A stretch of 64,000 nt of DNA from assembly GCA_013180625.2 (NCBI GenBank), contig SNVD02014720.1, forward strand, positions 1-64,000, in the 5' to 3' direction. The translations under genes were made by a program, and so were the position numbers. Shown here piece by piece: positions 22,620 to 37,104 of this stretch (within the stretch, counting starts at the first letter, position 1; the number at the start of each line of letters is the position of its first letter). Origin of the DNA: Boswellia sacra. Taxonomy: Eukaryota; Streptophyta; Magnoliopsida; Sapindales; Burseraceae. Below the pieces are notes generated by a model. It saw nothing but the letters and a program-made list of their open reading frames with translations, searched no databases and was not told the DNA's origin.

Positions 22620-24026
22620 CTAAGTGCCACTTGTGTTTGCCACTCCTTTGTCTCTACAATCAACATTCAAGGAGTAACTTTTTGGTACCCAAAAGTTCTT
22701 GGGTCCTTGGGGGTTAGTTATGGTCCTTTTTGAAATCCATATTTGTTTCAAATTAGGATTTATCTTAATGTAACAAGAATGTATTTTGTGTTCTTTTCTT
22801 CCACAATAATTACATGAATGATTAGGATTATTCATAGAAGATGCATGAACAAAATAGGATTTAAAATACTTTTGATTTTTATGACTTTTATATCCTAACC
22901 CTCTTTTATCAAAAACACACCTTTGGTTTTGTAACATAGAATTCAAATTTTTTATGCTTTTTGTAAAACTATCAACAATATTTCTTAAGTCATTATTTTC
23001 CTTTTTCAAAATAGCATTTTGTTTCTCCAATTTATCAAAATCCTTTTGTTTTAAAATGTCATTTTCAGTTTTTAATAAATTTATTTGACTTTCCAAACTT
23101 ACAAAATCTTTTTGCTTTAAAATTTCATTTTCATTTTCTAAAGCTTCATTTATTTCCACCAACTCTTCTAATTGAGATAACATGATTTTTGACTTCTTTT
23201 TAAAAGCATTGATTTTTGAATTTTGTTTATCAACTTGCACATTTAAATTTTGAAATGCTTCAAGTAATTCATCATATAAAAGTTTAGGATCATAGTTTAG
23301 AATACTTATCTCATTTTCTCTTAAAGCCATGAAGCACATGTTTGCCACTTTGCAATCTTCTTCTTCATTCTCCTTCAATGTGATTTCATGAGTCATGAGA
23401 GAACCCATAAGTTCTTCTAATGGTAGTTTGGTGAGGTCCTTTGCTTCTTGAATTGCCGTCACCTTTGGCTCCCAAGATTTTGGTAGACACCTAAGAATCT
23501 TTCTCACCATTTCAACATTAGAATAAGATTTACCAAGAGTTTTCAAACTATTAATAATATCCGTAAATCTAGTAAACATTTCAGAAATTGATTCATCCGA
23601 TTTCATCTTAAAAAGCTCATAACTATGAACTAGCATACTAATTTTGGATTCTTTAACTTGACTCGTTCCTTCATGAGTTACTTCAAGTGTGTGCCATATT
23701 TCTTGTGCCGTAGAACAAGTAGATATTCTATTAAACTCATTTCTATTTAGAGCACAATATAACACATTCATAGCTTTAGCATTCAAACTCAATTTCTTTT
23801 TATCATCTTCACTAAACCCTTTAGGTTCTTTAAGCATGCATTCCTCATTTTCCATTTTGGTAGGAACAAAAGGTCCTTCTAAAATAATAGACCACAAATC
23901 ATAATCAAAGGATTTCAAAAAAATACTCATTCTAGTTTTCCAATAAGAGTAATCACTTCCATTAAAAAATGGAGGTCTAGAGATAGAAAGTCCCTCAACA
24001 TATGAAGTTGAATTAAAAGTTGCCAT
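22620..24026 (-). CDS. Copia gag polyprotein
   Basis: A single uninterrupted frame of 468 codons begins 56 nt inside the 5' LTR. The N-terminus has P-P-F-F-N-G-S-D-Y-S-Y-W-K-T-R-M, the DUF4219/UBN2 signature of plant Copia gag. A long heptad-like region (about residues 265-355) repeats I-L-K-Q-K-D-F. A CCHC zinc knuckle uses C405, C408, H413 and C418. Gag forms the virus-like particle and packages element RNA. The intact frame in an element without RT suggests either recent insertion or use of gag by a non-autonomous element that borrows RT in trans. Confidence 0.93.
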   Translation of the reverse strand: MATFNSTSYVEGLSISRPPFFNGSDYSYWKTRMSIFLKSFDYDLWSIILEGPFVPTKMENEECMLKEPKGFSEDDKKKLSLNAKAMNVLYCALNRNEFNRISTCSTAQEIWHTLEVTHEGTSQVKESKISMLVHSYELFKMKSDESISEMFTRFTDIINSLKTLGKSYSNVEMVRKILRCLPKSWEPKVTAIQEAKDLTKLPLEELMGSLMTHEITLKENEEEDCKVANMCFMALRENEISILNYDPKLLYDELLEAFQNLNVQVDKQNSKINAFKKKSKIMLSQLEELVEINEALENENEILKQKDFVSLESQINLLKTENDILKQKDFDKLEKQNAILKKENNDLRNIVDSFTKSIKNLNSMLQNQRCVFDKRGLGYKSHKNQKYFKSYFVHASSMNNPNHSCNYCGRKEHKIHSCYIKINPNLKQIWISKRTITNPQGPKNFWVPKSYSLNVDCRDKGVANTSGT

Positions 24027-24067
24027 AGCTCAAAAATCGATTAAGATTTAAAAAATAGAGCAACCTT

Positions 24068-24079
24068 GCTCTGATACCA
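24068..24079 (-). other. Copia primer binding site
   Basis: GCTCTGATACCA is the exact complement of TGGTATCAGAGC, complementary to the 3' end of initiator-Met tRNA. It is 2 nt from the 5' LTR. Confidence 0.95.
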
Positions 24080-24081
24080 CT

Positions 24082-25878
24082 TGTTGACCCAGGTATGGCA
24101 ACCCAAGAGGGAGGGTGAATTGGGTTTTTATTTATCAAAACGGATTTAGAAAACTTTTCTTGAAAGATCAAAATTAGTTCACTCTTTCTTTGAAAATAAA
24201 GGTGAAGAAGATGAAATTAGAATTTATCAAAGATGCAATCAAAAGAATAATAATGATTAACAATCACAAGTGCAAGTAAATGTAAAGAGGAAAGGGATAG
24301 AGAGAGTACAAACTCAATTTACGTGGTTCGACAAACCTTGCCTACGTCCACGGGCTCCTAGTTCCACGAGCTAAGCTTTCCACTAAGTTGTAGAAATCTT
24401 TACAACTTGCTTGATGAACAACCTCACCAAGACTTTTTCCTTCAACCCTTGATAACACAACACCAAGAGTTCTTCTTGATGAACAACCTCACCAAGGCAA
24501 CTTCCTTCAACCCTTGATAACACCACACCAAGAGTTCTTCTTGATGAACAACCTCACCAAGGCAACTTTTCTCAACTCTTGATAACACCACACCAAGAGT
24601 TCTTCTTGATGAACAAACTCACCAAGGAAAGAGTTCTCTCAAGGATAACTTTTATCTTTTACAAGAAGATCTCACTCTCACCACAATACAAGGACAAAGT
24701 AAATTTTTACAACAAAAGTACAACTCTCTTCAAAAAGTAGATAAAGAATATAAAACTCTCTAAACTTGATATTTCTCTTGTTTTTTTTTTTTTTTGCTTG
24801 ATAGATGCTTCTCTTCCCTTCTTCTTGCTCTTTGTTGCTGAATGCATGGGAGAAGGGCTCCTTTTATAGGCAAATGGGATGAACTTAATCAAATAAAGAC
24901 ACCAACTATAAATTTTCTACCCACTATAAAAACTGTAATCTTGTCTACCATTTTTGTCAATGTTTCGTTTGAAATTTGAAAATATGCGAAACATAAAAGA
25001 TCTGCACATTTAAATAAGCTTTCCAACTCATCAAGAATCAAGTCATTTGGATATATGTATCTCAAGATATGGTAAAAACACCATTCGGTGCTCATGTGAC
25101 TTGATTTTTCTTCCTTGTGTCAGTCCACCGAATTGAATGATAATTCTGTCAGCATTCCATTTGAAATTTGAATTTCTTCAAAACATAAAAGATCTGCATA
25201 TTTGAATAAGCTTTCCAAAACATTAAAAATGAAGGAATGTGGATACCTCTATCTCAAGATATGGCAAAACACCATTCGGTGCTCATGTGAGTTGATTTTT
25301 CTTTCTTGTGTCAGTCCACCAAATTGCATGTCAATTATATCAGTCTTCCATTTGAAATTTGAATTTATTAAAAACATATTAAATGTGGCTCATTAAGTCA
25401 TCTTTCTAATGCCATAAGAATCAAGTGATTTGGATATTTGTAGCTCAAGTTATGTCCAAAAGAGTATTCAGTGCTCATGTCAGCTGCTTTTGTTTGTCTT
25501 TCAACTTGCATGATGATTTGGACGACCTTACACTTGAAATTTGAATTTATTTAAAACTTATAAAATGTTATAAATTAAGTAAGATTTCCAAAGGCTCAAG
25601 AATCATGTCATTTGGACATTTGTAGAGAAATATATTACCAATTGATTGAACATTGCTCATGTGTCACATTCCTTGAATCAAACCTTGTTCTTAAACTTTG
25701 GTGCCTTTAACATATAGTCTTCTCCTTAGCTTCAACACTTCATTTTAATAAGTCTTTTCTTGTTTTTACAATTATTTCAATGATATTACTCTTGCACATA
25801 AATAAACATGTTAGTAAATCTCAATGAATCTATGTGTATTGTTATCATCAAAATTATCATGTAGGCTTAGGGCAAACA
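24082..25878 (-). repeat. Copia 5' LTR
   Basis: Boundaries TGTTGACCC…GGGCAAACA. It matches the left LTR throughout but has three full 65-bp minisatellite units (from about 24411) instead of two, explaining most of the length difference. The TATA box (minus-strand CTATAAAAGG) is at 24860-24869. Confidence 0.93.
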
Positions 25879-26639
25879 AATGCCGTGTTTTATTTTCGAG
25901 TCCTGCAAAAAATTATGCTTAGAACTACATGTTGGTGTAAAATCAATGTATACGTACACAAGGAAATATGATTGTAGAATTATAAACTTAATTTGATTTT
26001 TGAAAGTTCAATTGAGATTAGTATATTATTAAGTGATTTTTCACTCAATGCTGCTGAGTTTTAAATTTGAAATAAATATTAGAAGACTTGTGTTGCCATC
26101 TGTTGGTGGGGATTTTTTGCAAAAGGGCCAAAGATCATAAATATGTTCTATTTAATTACCAAGACCTGCTGTTGAGTGGTCTTGTGTAATGTGTACTCAC
26201 ATGATTCGTGTTTATATAATAATTGTTTAAGCTAAATGTTAACATGTTCCACTTCAGGTGATATGTAATGAGTAGGATTTGGGGATGTCATTGATATTTA
26301 TCTAGAATGCTGGAGCTTTTGAATTATGTCTCTGATCACTCACTACTGCAATCTTGAATACTATGTCATGAACTGATTTTTTATTTTGGCATTGTTTCTG
26401 TATTATGGAAAGGCTAGCTACAGCTTTACTAGTTACTCTCTAAGGCCAACATGTTTGATTTCTTGAATTTCAAAACCTATGATGGAAATGCTACTTCATT
26501 TGCATAGTTTAGAGTTCACAGTGATAAAAATAGCCTGTTTCAAAAATTTTGTTAGTTAGAATCTTGCATTACTTAGAACCTTGCATTTCTAATTGTAGCC
26601 TTTTCTAAAATTGAAATTTTAATCACCTATATTGTTCAG
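25879..26639. other. Spacer in the Pack-CACTA unit
   Basis: AT-rich DNA with no recognisable exon; probably captured intron sequence upstream of the IST1 piece. Confidence 0.4.
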
Positions 26640-26811
26640 GGAATGTCCTCTTCACTTGAAAGAAGCAATATCTAGTGTGTGTTTTGCTGCACCAAGATGT
26701 GCCGATCTACCAGAGTTGCTACAGGTTCAGACGCTATTTGCTTCCAAATATGGCAGGGAATTTGTATCAGCTGCCACTGAGCTAATGCCAGATTGTGGTG
26801 TCAATCACTAG
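26640..26811 (+). pseudogene. IST1-like ESCRT-III regulator, exon fragment
   Basis: After an AG acceptor the frame reads C-P-L-H-L-K-E-A-I-S-S-V-C-F-A-A-P-R, then C-A-D-L-P-E-L-L, L-F-A-S-K-Y-G-R-E-F-V-S-A-A-T-E-L and M-P-D-C-G-V-N-H before a TAG. This is the conserved core of the IST1/Regulator of Vps4 domain, which controls the Vps4 ATPase in multivesicular body sorting. Only this one exon is present, followed after about 170 bp by casein kinase 1 sequence, so it is a chimera junction. Confidence 0.8.
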
Positions 26812-26978
26812 GCCTTTATGAATTGTTTTCTGATGTTGTCACTTGATTTGAAGATGATTGCTTATATCTTTTTCAGCATGTTTATTCTTTCTATGATGTT
26901 CATTGTGTGATTTTTTTATTATGATCAGAATCGTGAGCAATTAAAAAAAACTATTTCTTGTTATGGTTATCTGTTCAG

Positions 26979-30092
<3,114 letters not shown>

Positions 30093-30499
30093 GGTAAAAT
30101 TTTAATTTCCAAAAGAAGTTTGCTAAACCTGGTCTATTACATGTTTGAAAGCCAGGTCTCAAGATGATTTTGTTGCTTCTGCTTTTCTAACAAGTAAAAA
30201 CTTGCGTCATAGGTCTGAGTAATTAACTGGTAAATGATACTCTACCAAGTTTTGTTGTTTGCAACTAGTATCATATTTTTAGCTTCTAATGTAATCTAAT
30301 TATAAAATGCTAATGACTGAAAGAAATAAGTGCTTTATTTATTGACGGTTTCATACTTGAATCCAATTGACTTGCTTGTGACTTGGATATGAATATGGTT
30401 ATAATATCAGGCTCCTCAAGTTGGTCCAGTGTTCCTGGGAACTTTGGTAAATATCAATTAACAAATTTTGTAAAGTCTTTGTTATTATCAAAATAGGTA

Positions 30500-31404
30500 G
30501 AATAATGTTGCATTGGATGATTCAAAAGTTAGTTAGTATAATCTCTTTTCTTCAACTTATTAACTGAGTCAGTAAAATGAATTTGAAGATTGCTACATAA
30601 GACTTTCTTGGAGAGATTTGGAGAGAAAAGCTTTTGATGAACTTATATTTGATAGTGTTCGTTTTTTAACAATTATTATTAATTATCTTATTCCAAATTT
30701 TATTTTTCAAGACGATTTAAATCATATCAAAATAAAACTGAACATCAAATTAGAAATTAAGATTTATCTTACTATATGGATAAAAATTGAATGTGAAAAT
30801 CTTTTAAAAAGGGTCCTTAGTTTGACAGTGGGGTGTTAACAAAAGATAATCTTTGAGGGGTTTCAAGTGTATCAATCATGAGGTATGTTGAATCTTAGTT
30901 GGTGCTTTGGATTTTCACCATTAGCTTAATTTTTGCGCTTTAAAACTTAAGTTTAACATTCTTATAGGTTTATAGATGTCTTATTTTTTATATTTCATGT
31001 ATTGAGTGTCCAAGCTTGAATCCGGAAGATACATATTATAGTTATTTCTGTGGTTGAATATGATATCCGTGTCTGTCAAATGCAAATTGATAGCAAATTT
31101 GGTGTGGGTATTTTCTGAAATTGTTACCTTTTAGTTATTTGAATGAAGATTAATGACCCTCTTATGTTCCACTTAATATGTATTGCTCAAGCTGTAGCTT
31201 CTTCTATTTTCTTTGTCGTTTAGCTGGTCGTGGTTCTGTCTTGTTGTCGCTTATTTTACTGAAAATTAACATTTTATTTTACATTGATATTGCGTATTCT
31301 TCCTTCTTCTTGGTGGCAATTCGGTTTGTATTGTTATATTCATTTAACCGTGGTTATTGTCTTCTCTTCTTGCTCTGAATTTGTTAATTTATCTTCTGCT
31401 GCAG
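30500..31404 (+). other. Spacer between the CK1 and RPL10a pieces
   Basis: AT-rich; the right part, T-rich and ending in CTGCTGCAG, is the probable first intron of RPL10a. No other coding sequence is recognised. Confidence 0.45.
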
Positions 31405-32641
31405 TAAGCTTCAGAGTGATGCTTTGAGAGAAGCCATCTCTACCATTATGGCAAATTCCAAAGAGAAGAAAAGGAACTTCACTGAGACCATTGAACTCTA
31501 GATTGGTCTGAAGAACTATGATCCCCAAAAGAACAAGCGTTTCAGTGGTTCAGTTAAGCTGCCACACATTCCTCGCCCGAAAATGAAGGTTTGCATGCTT
31601 GGTGATGCCCAACATGTGGAAGAGGTAATTACTCAATTGGATTAAATCAATCTTTTAAAAATGCTAGTGTAACTTTCTATTTTTAGAATTTTGATTTTTT
31701 GTATAATGTTATTATCATCATATTTATATTATTAAGTTATGTTATTGTGTGTTGAGTTTGGCAAATTTAATTGTATAATTCGTGTTGCAGGCAAAGAAGA
31801 TTGGTTTGGATTACATGGATGTTGAAGGCTTGAAGAAGCTTAACAAAAAGAAGAAATTGGTTAAGAAACTTGTCAAGAAGTACCATGCCTCTTTAGCTTC
31901 AGAATCTGTTATCAAGCAGATCCCTCGTTTGTCGGGCCCTGGTCTGAACAAGGCAGGCAAGTCTAAAATTTATTTCACATTTGTCTTTCTCTACTTGGTT
32001 ATTTAAAGCATTTCATATATTTTTCCTTAATTTGCATTGGTTTTGATGTTATCAAATTGCTGTGGGCTCAACTGATTAATGATTAGAGGTAGCTCATAGT
32101 AATTGTGAGTGTGATGTTTCATTTTTTCACCTCCTGCTTGTTTGGCTATATTATAAAAGATAATGTTAACAGTTTTGAAGGAATTTTTTTTATTGGGTAA
32201 TTTATATTCTTGTTGTCTTTTTGTTTATTTGTTAATCTTGATGGTGTAATCAAGTTCATGTTTATCCACTTAGTTGATCCATATGCTTTGTGTTCATTGC
32301 AATATAGATTGCTATTGCATGTAATGTATTGGTTAAGTATTTATGAATTTATGGTTCATTTAACATTCCTTTTATGAACCTACAGAGTTCTATACTTTCT
32401 TATTGCTTGTGTCTTACTTGCCTAGTCCCTCTGTGAATGCAAGAAAGTTCCCAACCCTTGTTACTCACAAGAGTCATTGGAATCTAATGTCAATGAGACC
32501 AAGGCAACAGTGAAGTTCTAGTTGAAGAAGGTGCTTAGCATGGGAGTTGCTGTTGGAAACTGTGCCATGGAGGAGAAGAAAATCTTCTAGAATGTGCAAA
32601 TGAGTGTCAACTTGTTTCCTTGTTGAAGAAAAATTGGCATA
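31405..32641 (+). pseudogene. RPL10A: 60S ribosomal protein L10a (uL1), nearly complete without exon 1
   Basis: uL1 forms the L1 stalk at the ribosomal E site. Exon 31405-31624 starts after an AG with the codons that follow Met-Ser (K-L-Q-S-D-A-L-R-E-A-I-S-T-I) and includes [12 protein letters not shown] and G-D-A-Q-H-V-E-E. Exon 31791 to about 31960 has [13 protein letters not shown] and [13 protein letters not shown], ending at a GCAAGT donor, so the intron may be of GC-AG type. The last exon, about 32444-32641, has F-P-T-L-V-T-H then a 1-nt deletion, and A-V-G-N-C-A-M-E-E in another frame. Three TAG stops stand where CAG or CAA is expected. Confidence 0.88.
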
Positions 32642-32964
32642 ACGTAAGTTCTGAGTTTGACTATACCTTCTGGATGAGCCTTATAGAATCCGGTATTTGT
32701 AAAGTCTTTTCAGCGTTTATCGGGATCACCACGAGAAGAAAGGATCATGTGGGTTTTTTCTTTCTCTTTACTGCATTTGATTTGTGATATTGCAATGTTT
32801 TCGTAAAATCGATTTTAGCTTTTTTATAAGGTGGGATATTGATTTATGAGCTTCGCATGACAGTTTTGATATAATAAAATCTCTGCAATTCAAGAACTTT
32901 GTGGGATATTGATTTGAATTCGACAGCCTTAGGTGGTAAAAAAATGTCAAATATATATCTTGAT

Positions 32965-33530
32965 AAAAAATTCATATTTATCGTCCATAAAGTGACAAAT
33001 TTTATCAAGTTAAAAAATCTTTTCATTATTAGAAAACCATATTTATCATTTAAAAGCGCCAAATATGGAAAAATTCAAAAAAAATTAATCGTATTTATCG
33101 TTCAAAAGCGTCAAATATGATAAAATTTTAAAAAAATCATCGGTTATAAAATCATATTTACCAGTTCAAAAGTGCCAAATATGATCAAATTTAAAAAATT
33201 AACCGTTACAAAATCATATTTATCGTTTAAAAAGCGTCAAATATGACAAAATTAAAAAAGTAACCATATTTATCGGGCAAAAAGTGATAAATATGTTGCA
33301 ATTCAAAAAATTTGACCGTTACAACCTAACAAATTTGACAAAAAAAGTGACAAATATATAATTTTTTTACTATATCTTTGCCGTTATACTTGGCGCTTTT
33401 ATGTGACAAATATGGGTGTTATTATATTTGGCATTTTGACCGACCGCCAAATAAAACCAAATAGACTATATTTGGCGATGCCATTGGTGTCATTTTTTTG
33501 ACTGCCAAATATGACATTTTTTCTTGTAGT
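32965..33530. repeat. CACTA sub-terminal repeat array
   Basis: At least six copies of CATATTTATCG…CAAAAGCGCCAAATATG, spaced roughly 50-65 bp apart, followed by GTGACAAATAT and TTTGGC variants, running to the TTCTTGTAGT end. Each unit is a loose palindrome (CATATTT…AAATATG). Such arrays are transposase binding sites at CACTA ends. Confidence 0.75.
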
Positions 33531-33533
33531 ACA

Positions 33534-34815
33534 CCTTCGTGTTTTGTTTGTATGAATTCCATTTCTGATTTTGTCTCATTCATGATGGTTGTGGGCATAT
33601 GAGTTAGGAGTTGTACCTTCCCCACTCCCTGCTTGCGAGCATTTTTCTTTCGTACGGATGAAGAGATAGGCTGCACACCATGCAAAGCTCTAAAGGTCTC
33701 ATGAGCTAGACTTCTTTCATGATTGTATTAACACTATGGCGTGGGACAAGGTAAAAGACATTTTAGTTAGTATTTCATTTATATCACAATCTTACTCTAT
33801 TTCTTTGTTCTTCGTAGATTCGCTCTGAGTAGTGTAGGCTTGAGGAGAACTGGTCGACAGCTATGAGGGTCGCTTCCCCATTCAACTACTACTACATTTT
33901 CCTACTGTGCATGAACAATATGATGTGGTATATGGGTGAATGCATTTGGGATTGGCTCAAAGTCCCATTGGGTCATTTTATTCCTCCTTCACCACCGTTT
34001 CTGATGATAGATTCGGTTGATTCTGCCACGAAGCTAGAGGTGTTAGATTACACGACTAGGATTCATTTGAATATGATCGAGTTCCCATTGATGATGACTT
34101 CTTACATTGATTGGGTTCGAGCTACGTTGTTACATACTAGACCCGATCAATTTGCTCATGAGACTCCACATCCTCCTGCTGTGTCTAGCCATACTGGTAA
34201 GCTCTTTCGCTAGTCGTGAGAAGAGATCGAAAGCCTCCTCTTTAGGTATTGGTGTATCCGCTTCCTTTTTAGCTGCCACTCAGTAGCCACATCCACCTCC
34301 AGCTCCTTTAGTTGCCCTAGCTATTCCAGTCGACCATGTGATTGGTGAGCTCTAGGCTTATCCCAACATTGTCGTCTACACATGGGATGCTAGTGGACAG
34401 ATCGAGAATCACGTGAGTGCTTAGGGCCCGAACATGCTTGTTCCCTTCGTTCCATAGGATAACACTCTGGTAAGTCTTCTGACTATATATTCCTCAAGTT
34501 TCCTGTCATTCTTCAGTGAATTATTAATTATGAAATGCAATGCGATAAAGGTACCACTACCTTTCATGGAGCGAGTTTTTCAAATGCAGGCCGTTTTTCA
34601 TGGATATGGTTTACAAATGTCACATCAGTAAAGTACCCCTCTATGCTTCATGCATGCACGATTTCTATCTTAATAGTTTTTCTAACTATGTGATTCTTTT
34701 GCTTGGTTAGATGAGTCATCAGGAGGTTACTCATCTGGAGCAAGAGGTTGAGCGTCTTCAGGCTTAGGTTGTTGCTTTCTCCTTTGATATTGATAATGAT
34801 GGTGATGAGTGAGGA
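33534..34815 (+). pseudogene. Plant mobile domain protein, C-terminal half (decayed)
   Basis: L-W-A-Y-E at about 33594 continues the motif at which the piece at 13085-13564 stops. From 33863 an open frame of 116 codons holds P-F-N-Y-Y-Y-I-F-L-L and a W-D-W-L-K-V-P-L-G segment comparable to the later part of PMD proteins. Further broken frames run to a short coiled-coil-like H-L-E-Q-E-V-E-R-L-Q at about 34730, followed by a stop. Many stops and shifts make it non-functional. Assignment of the part after 33863 is weaker than that of the N-terminal half. Confidence 0.45.
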
Positions 34816-35051
34816 TTGTCATCACCAACTTTTTTCATGATTCCTTTTGTTCATTTTGCTTCTATGTATGAACTTCTATGTTTCAATTTTTTGATCATGT
34901 ATAATCAAGGCAATCATTCAGTGAAAATCTTCTATTTTCAGCTTCATACATTGCTTCTTAAACTATGTGCATTTCAATAAATTTACATCTAAATTTATTC
35001 AAATTTGTTTCTACATCATCACTTATTCAATTTTGAATAAAATTACAAGAT

Positions 35052-35427
35052 TTGGAAATCATGCGCTCAAAATCGCTTGTCGATATGCCTCTCGAAAGTC
35101 GAAAAACACAAGAAAGGATAAATTGGAGGGCTTTTTGCTCTATTGACTGCCAGGCGGCTGTCAGATCACTGAGTGGCTGGCTAACTGTTGAGCAGCTATC
35201 AAGGTATCATCGGGCGGCTGACAGATTGTTAGGCGGCAATTCCCCTAGTGATTTTGCCATTTTGCTTTTGTCAGTGCACTATTTAAATGCTACTCTTCTC
35301 CATTGCTTCTCCACACATTTTCTCTTTGTTGAGATATCTTTCATGCTTCTCAACACCTCTTCACATTATTCAACATGTTTGAGATCTCTCTCAAGAACCT
35401 CTAGCCTCTTTTGAAGCCTCTAAAGGA
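35052..35427 (+). promoter_or_regulatory. Promoter-like or LTR-like segment
   Basis: GGCGGCTGTCAG-type motifs recur three times (35150-35240), then CACTATTTAAATGC could be a TATA region, followed by a C/T-rich leader into the decayed frame at 35428. Related GGCGGCTGTTGG motifs occur in the Tat LTRs (58050, 60220), so an LTR origin is possible. The 120-codon frame here has no known product. Confidence 0.35.
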
Positions 35428-36720
35428 TGATGACTAGAGACAACTCAAATCCAGCGGTTTCTACCATCTGAAGTTCCTTTGACAAGTAAAAATTGATGTC
35501 CCTTTTTCTTAAGGAATACGCGACCTTCTAGGATCCTCATGATCACGTCTTCCATGTCAATGGACAAGAGCTTTGTCCCCTGTATGAGGAATTCACTACC
35601 ATACTCGGTTGTCATTCGTCTAGTTCTGAGACCATCATTCTGCTTACTGTCTAGACAGCATCATCGTATGATCTTGCACATTTTTTCGACTTTTCGGTTT
35701 CTACCATGGGTATTCACACCTAAGGCAATAGAGTGACATTATCTTCCATCACGCTTTTGCTTGAAATGATGGATAGGACCTCATCCAGTTGGCTTCGCTT
35801 TTTTCCATTTTGCCTTCTTGCATAGTTTCTACTGATTTCACGAGACAATTTTGGAGATCCTCATCTTGTGACCATCATTCCTCATATAGGCCCTGGTTTC
35901 ACAACAGTTCCCTTGATTCTAGTTGAGACATTGATCAGACTGGATAGAGTTAGGATTTATCCAAGTTAGAGGTTCAGCGGCAGTCTTCTACTTCTTTAGG
36001 TTTTTCTTTTAACCCTAAATTTTGTCTAAGCTGTCCTTTTGGGTTTTCGGCTTCGCAGGTTCATTCATTCATCATTTTTTTTTTTGTGCTCTAATTTTTT
36101 CCCAAGTCGCCCTTGTTGTGCTTTTGACTTAGCGAGCTTGTCCTAGCTTTTGCCTGAGCTACCCTTTACGGGTTATCAACTCAGCAGGCTTTTTCTCTTT
36201 CATGCCCTAACTTTTGCCTCTAAGCTACCCTTTCATGTTTTCAACTTGGCAGGCTTGCCTCAATTTTTCCCTAAGCTGTCTTTTTAGGTTTTTGACTTAG
36301 CAAGCTTTTTCTTACTTTTCTTTTCTTTTGTTTCTTTCGCTTTAGATTTGGTTACAAGAGAGGTTTTCCATTCTAGCACTGCCTGAGTGGAATATTTCCC
36401 ATTATAGCCCTCGACTTCATACGAGGAGGAGACTTGAGAGACGTTGTTCTTGGCTCAGCTGGCTTCAAGTCATTCCTGATACTCGATTTACTGGCACTGT
36501 TCATGGTATAGTCTGGAGCACGTGACAGTCGAGACTTATATCGCATGCGTACCTTTAGTAGGTTTCACCCGTAGTTCTCTCTATGATCCTACTAGACTAC
36601 GTCGGCAGTATGGACTTAAGCAAAGTATCGTGGATCCACCGACTGCATTCGGTCCTGGTAGATTGTTCACTCGTTATCTAGAGTGTGTGAAGGATTCTTG
36701 GCCATAGCGTACCATCGAGA
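35428..36720 (+). pseudogene. DUF7745/PMD-like extra ORF of Tat-type elements (decayed)
   Basis: In broken frames it shows G-Q-E-L-C-P-L-Y-E-E-F (family: ELCPTLEEF), V-P-L-I-L-V-E-T-L-I-R-L-D-R, and near the end P-L-V-G-F-T-R-S-S-L-Y-D-P-T-R-L-R-R-Q-Y, which resemble plant DUF7745 and PMD-like proteins often found near retrotransposons. It is on the plus strand, about 385 bp beyond the end of the minus-strand Tat pol. Antisense extra ORFs in this position are known in Tat elements, so it may belong to that element. The function of such proteins is unknown. Confidence 0.4.
36012..36315 (+). repeat. Degenerate minisatellite of about 50-80 bp units
   Basis: Five worn copies of CCCTAA-TTTTGCCTAAGCTG-CCCTTTT-GGGTTTTC-GACTTAGCAGGCTT. 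It interrupts the DUF7745-like region and may be an intron-borne repeat. Confidence 0.7.
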
Positions 36721-37104
36721 GGAATCTATTCCATAATCCTAATTTTTAGATAGATGGCCGGTACAAGGATTAGGAGCCTTTCCAGGCTTCCATTCCTAAT
36801 CTTGTTATTCGAGCTAGACAGTGCCGTGAGCTATATGGCGAGCTTATTTGTAGTCTATGGAAAAGGCAGAGACAACATTGTTAGTTCCATTGTTAGCTTA
36901 GATGTTAATTCTTTCCTTTTGTTATTACGCAAAATAATGAGACATTTCAAAGGCATATTTGTTTCCAAACAATTCCATTTCATGAATAAAAGTACAATCA
37001 ATTGTTCTTCGAACAACATGTGCAGAACGAGACAAATCCTGTTATTAATCAGCCATTTCTGGTTTTTTGATTAATTATTTTTTCACTCACACTTCTTTTT
37101 TTTA

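Larger units (their letters stand above)
18950..25878 (-). mobile_element. Copia LTR retrotransposon lacking reverse transcriptase
   Basis: Two LTRs flank gag and integrase remnants, and both sides carry the 5-bp target duplication AATGC (18945-18949 and 25879-25883). The initiator-Met primer site is next to the right (5') LTR and a C-rich purine-tract complement (ATCTCCCCCTTTTT, 20675-20688) is next to the left (3') LTR. The coding region stops about where reverse transcriptase should start, so RT and RNase H are deleted. It is nested in the Pack-CACTA unit. A solo LTR of the same family is at 40062-41822. Confidence 0.93.
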
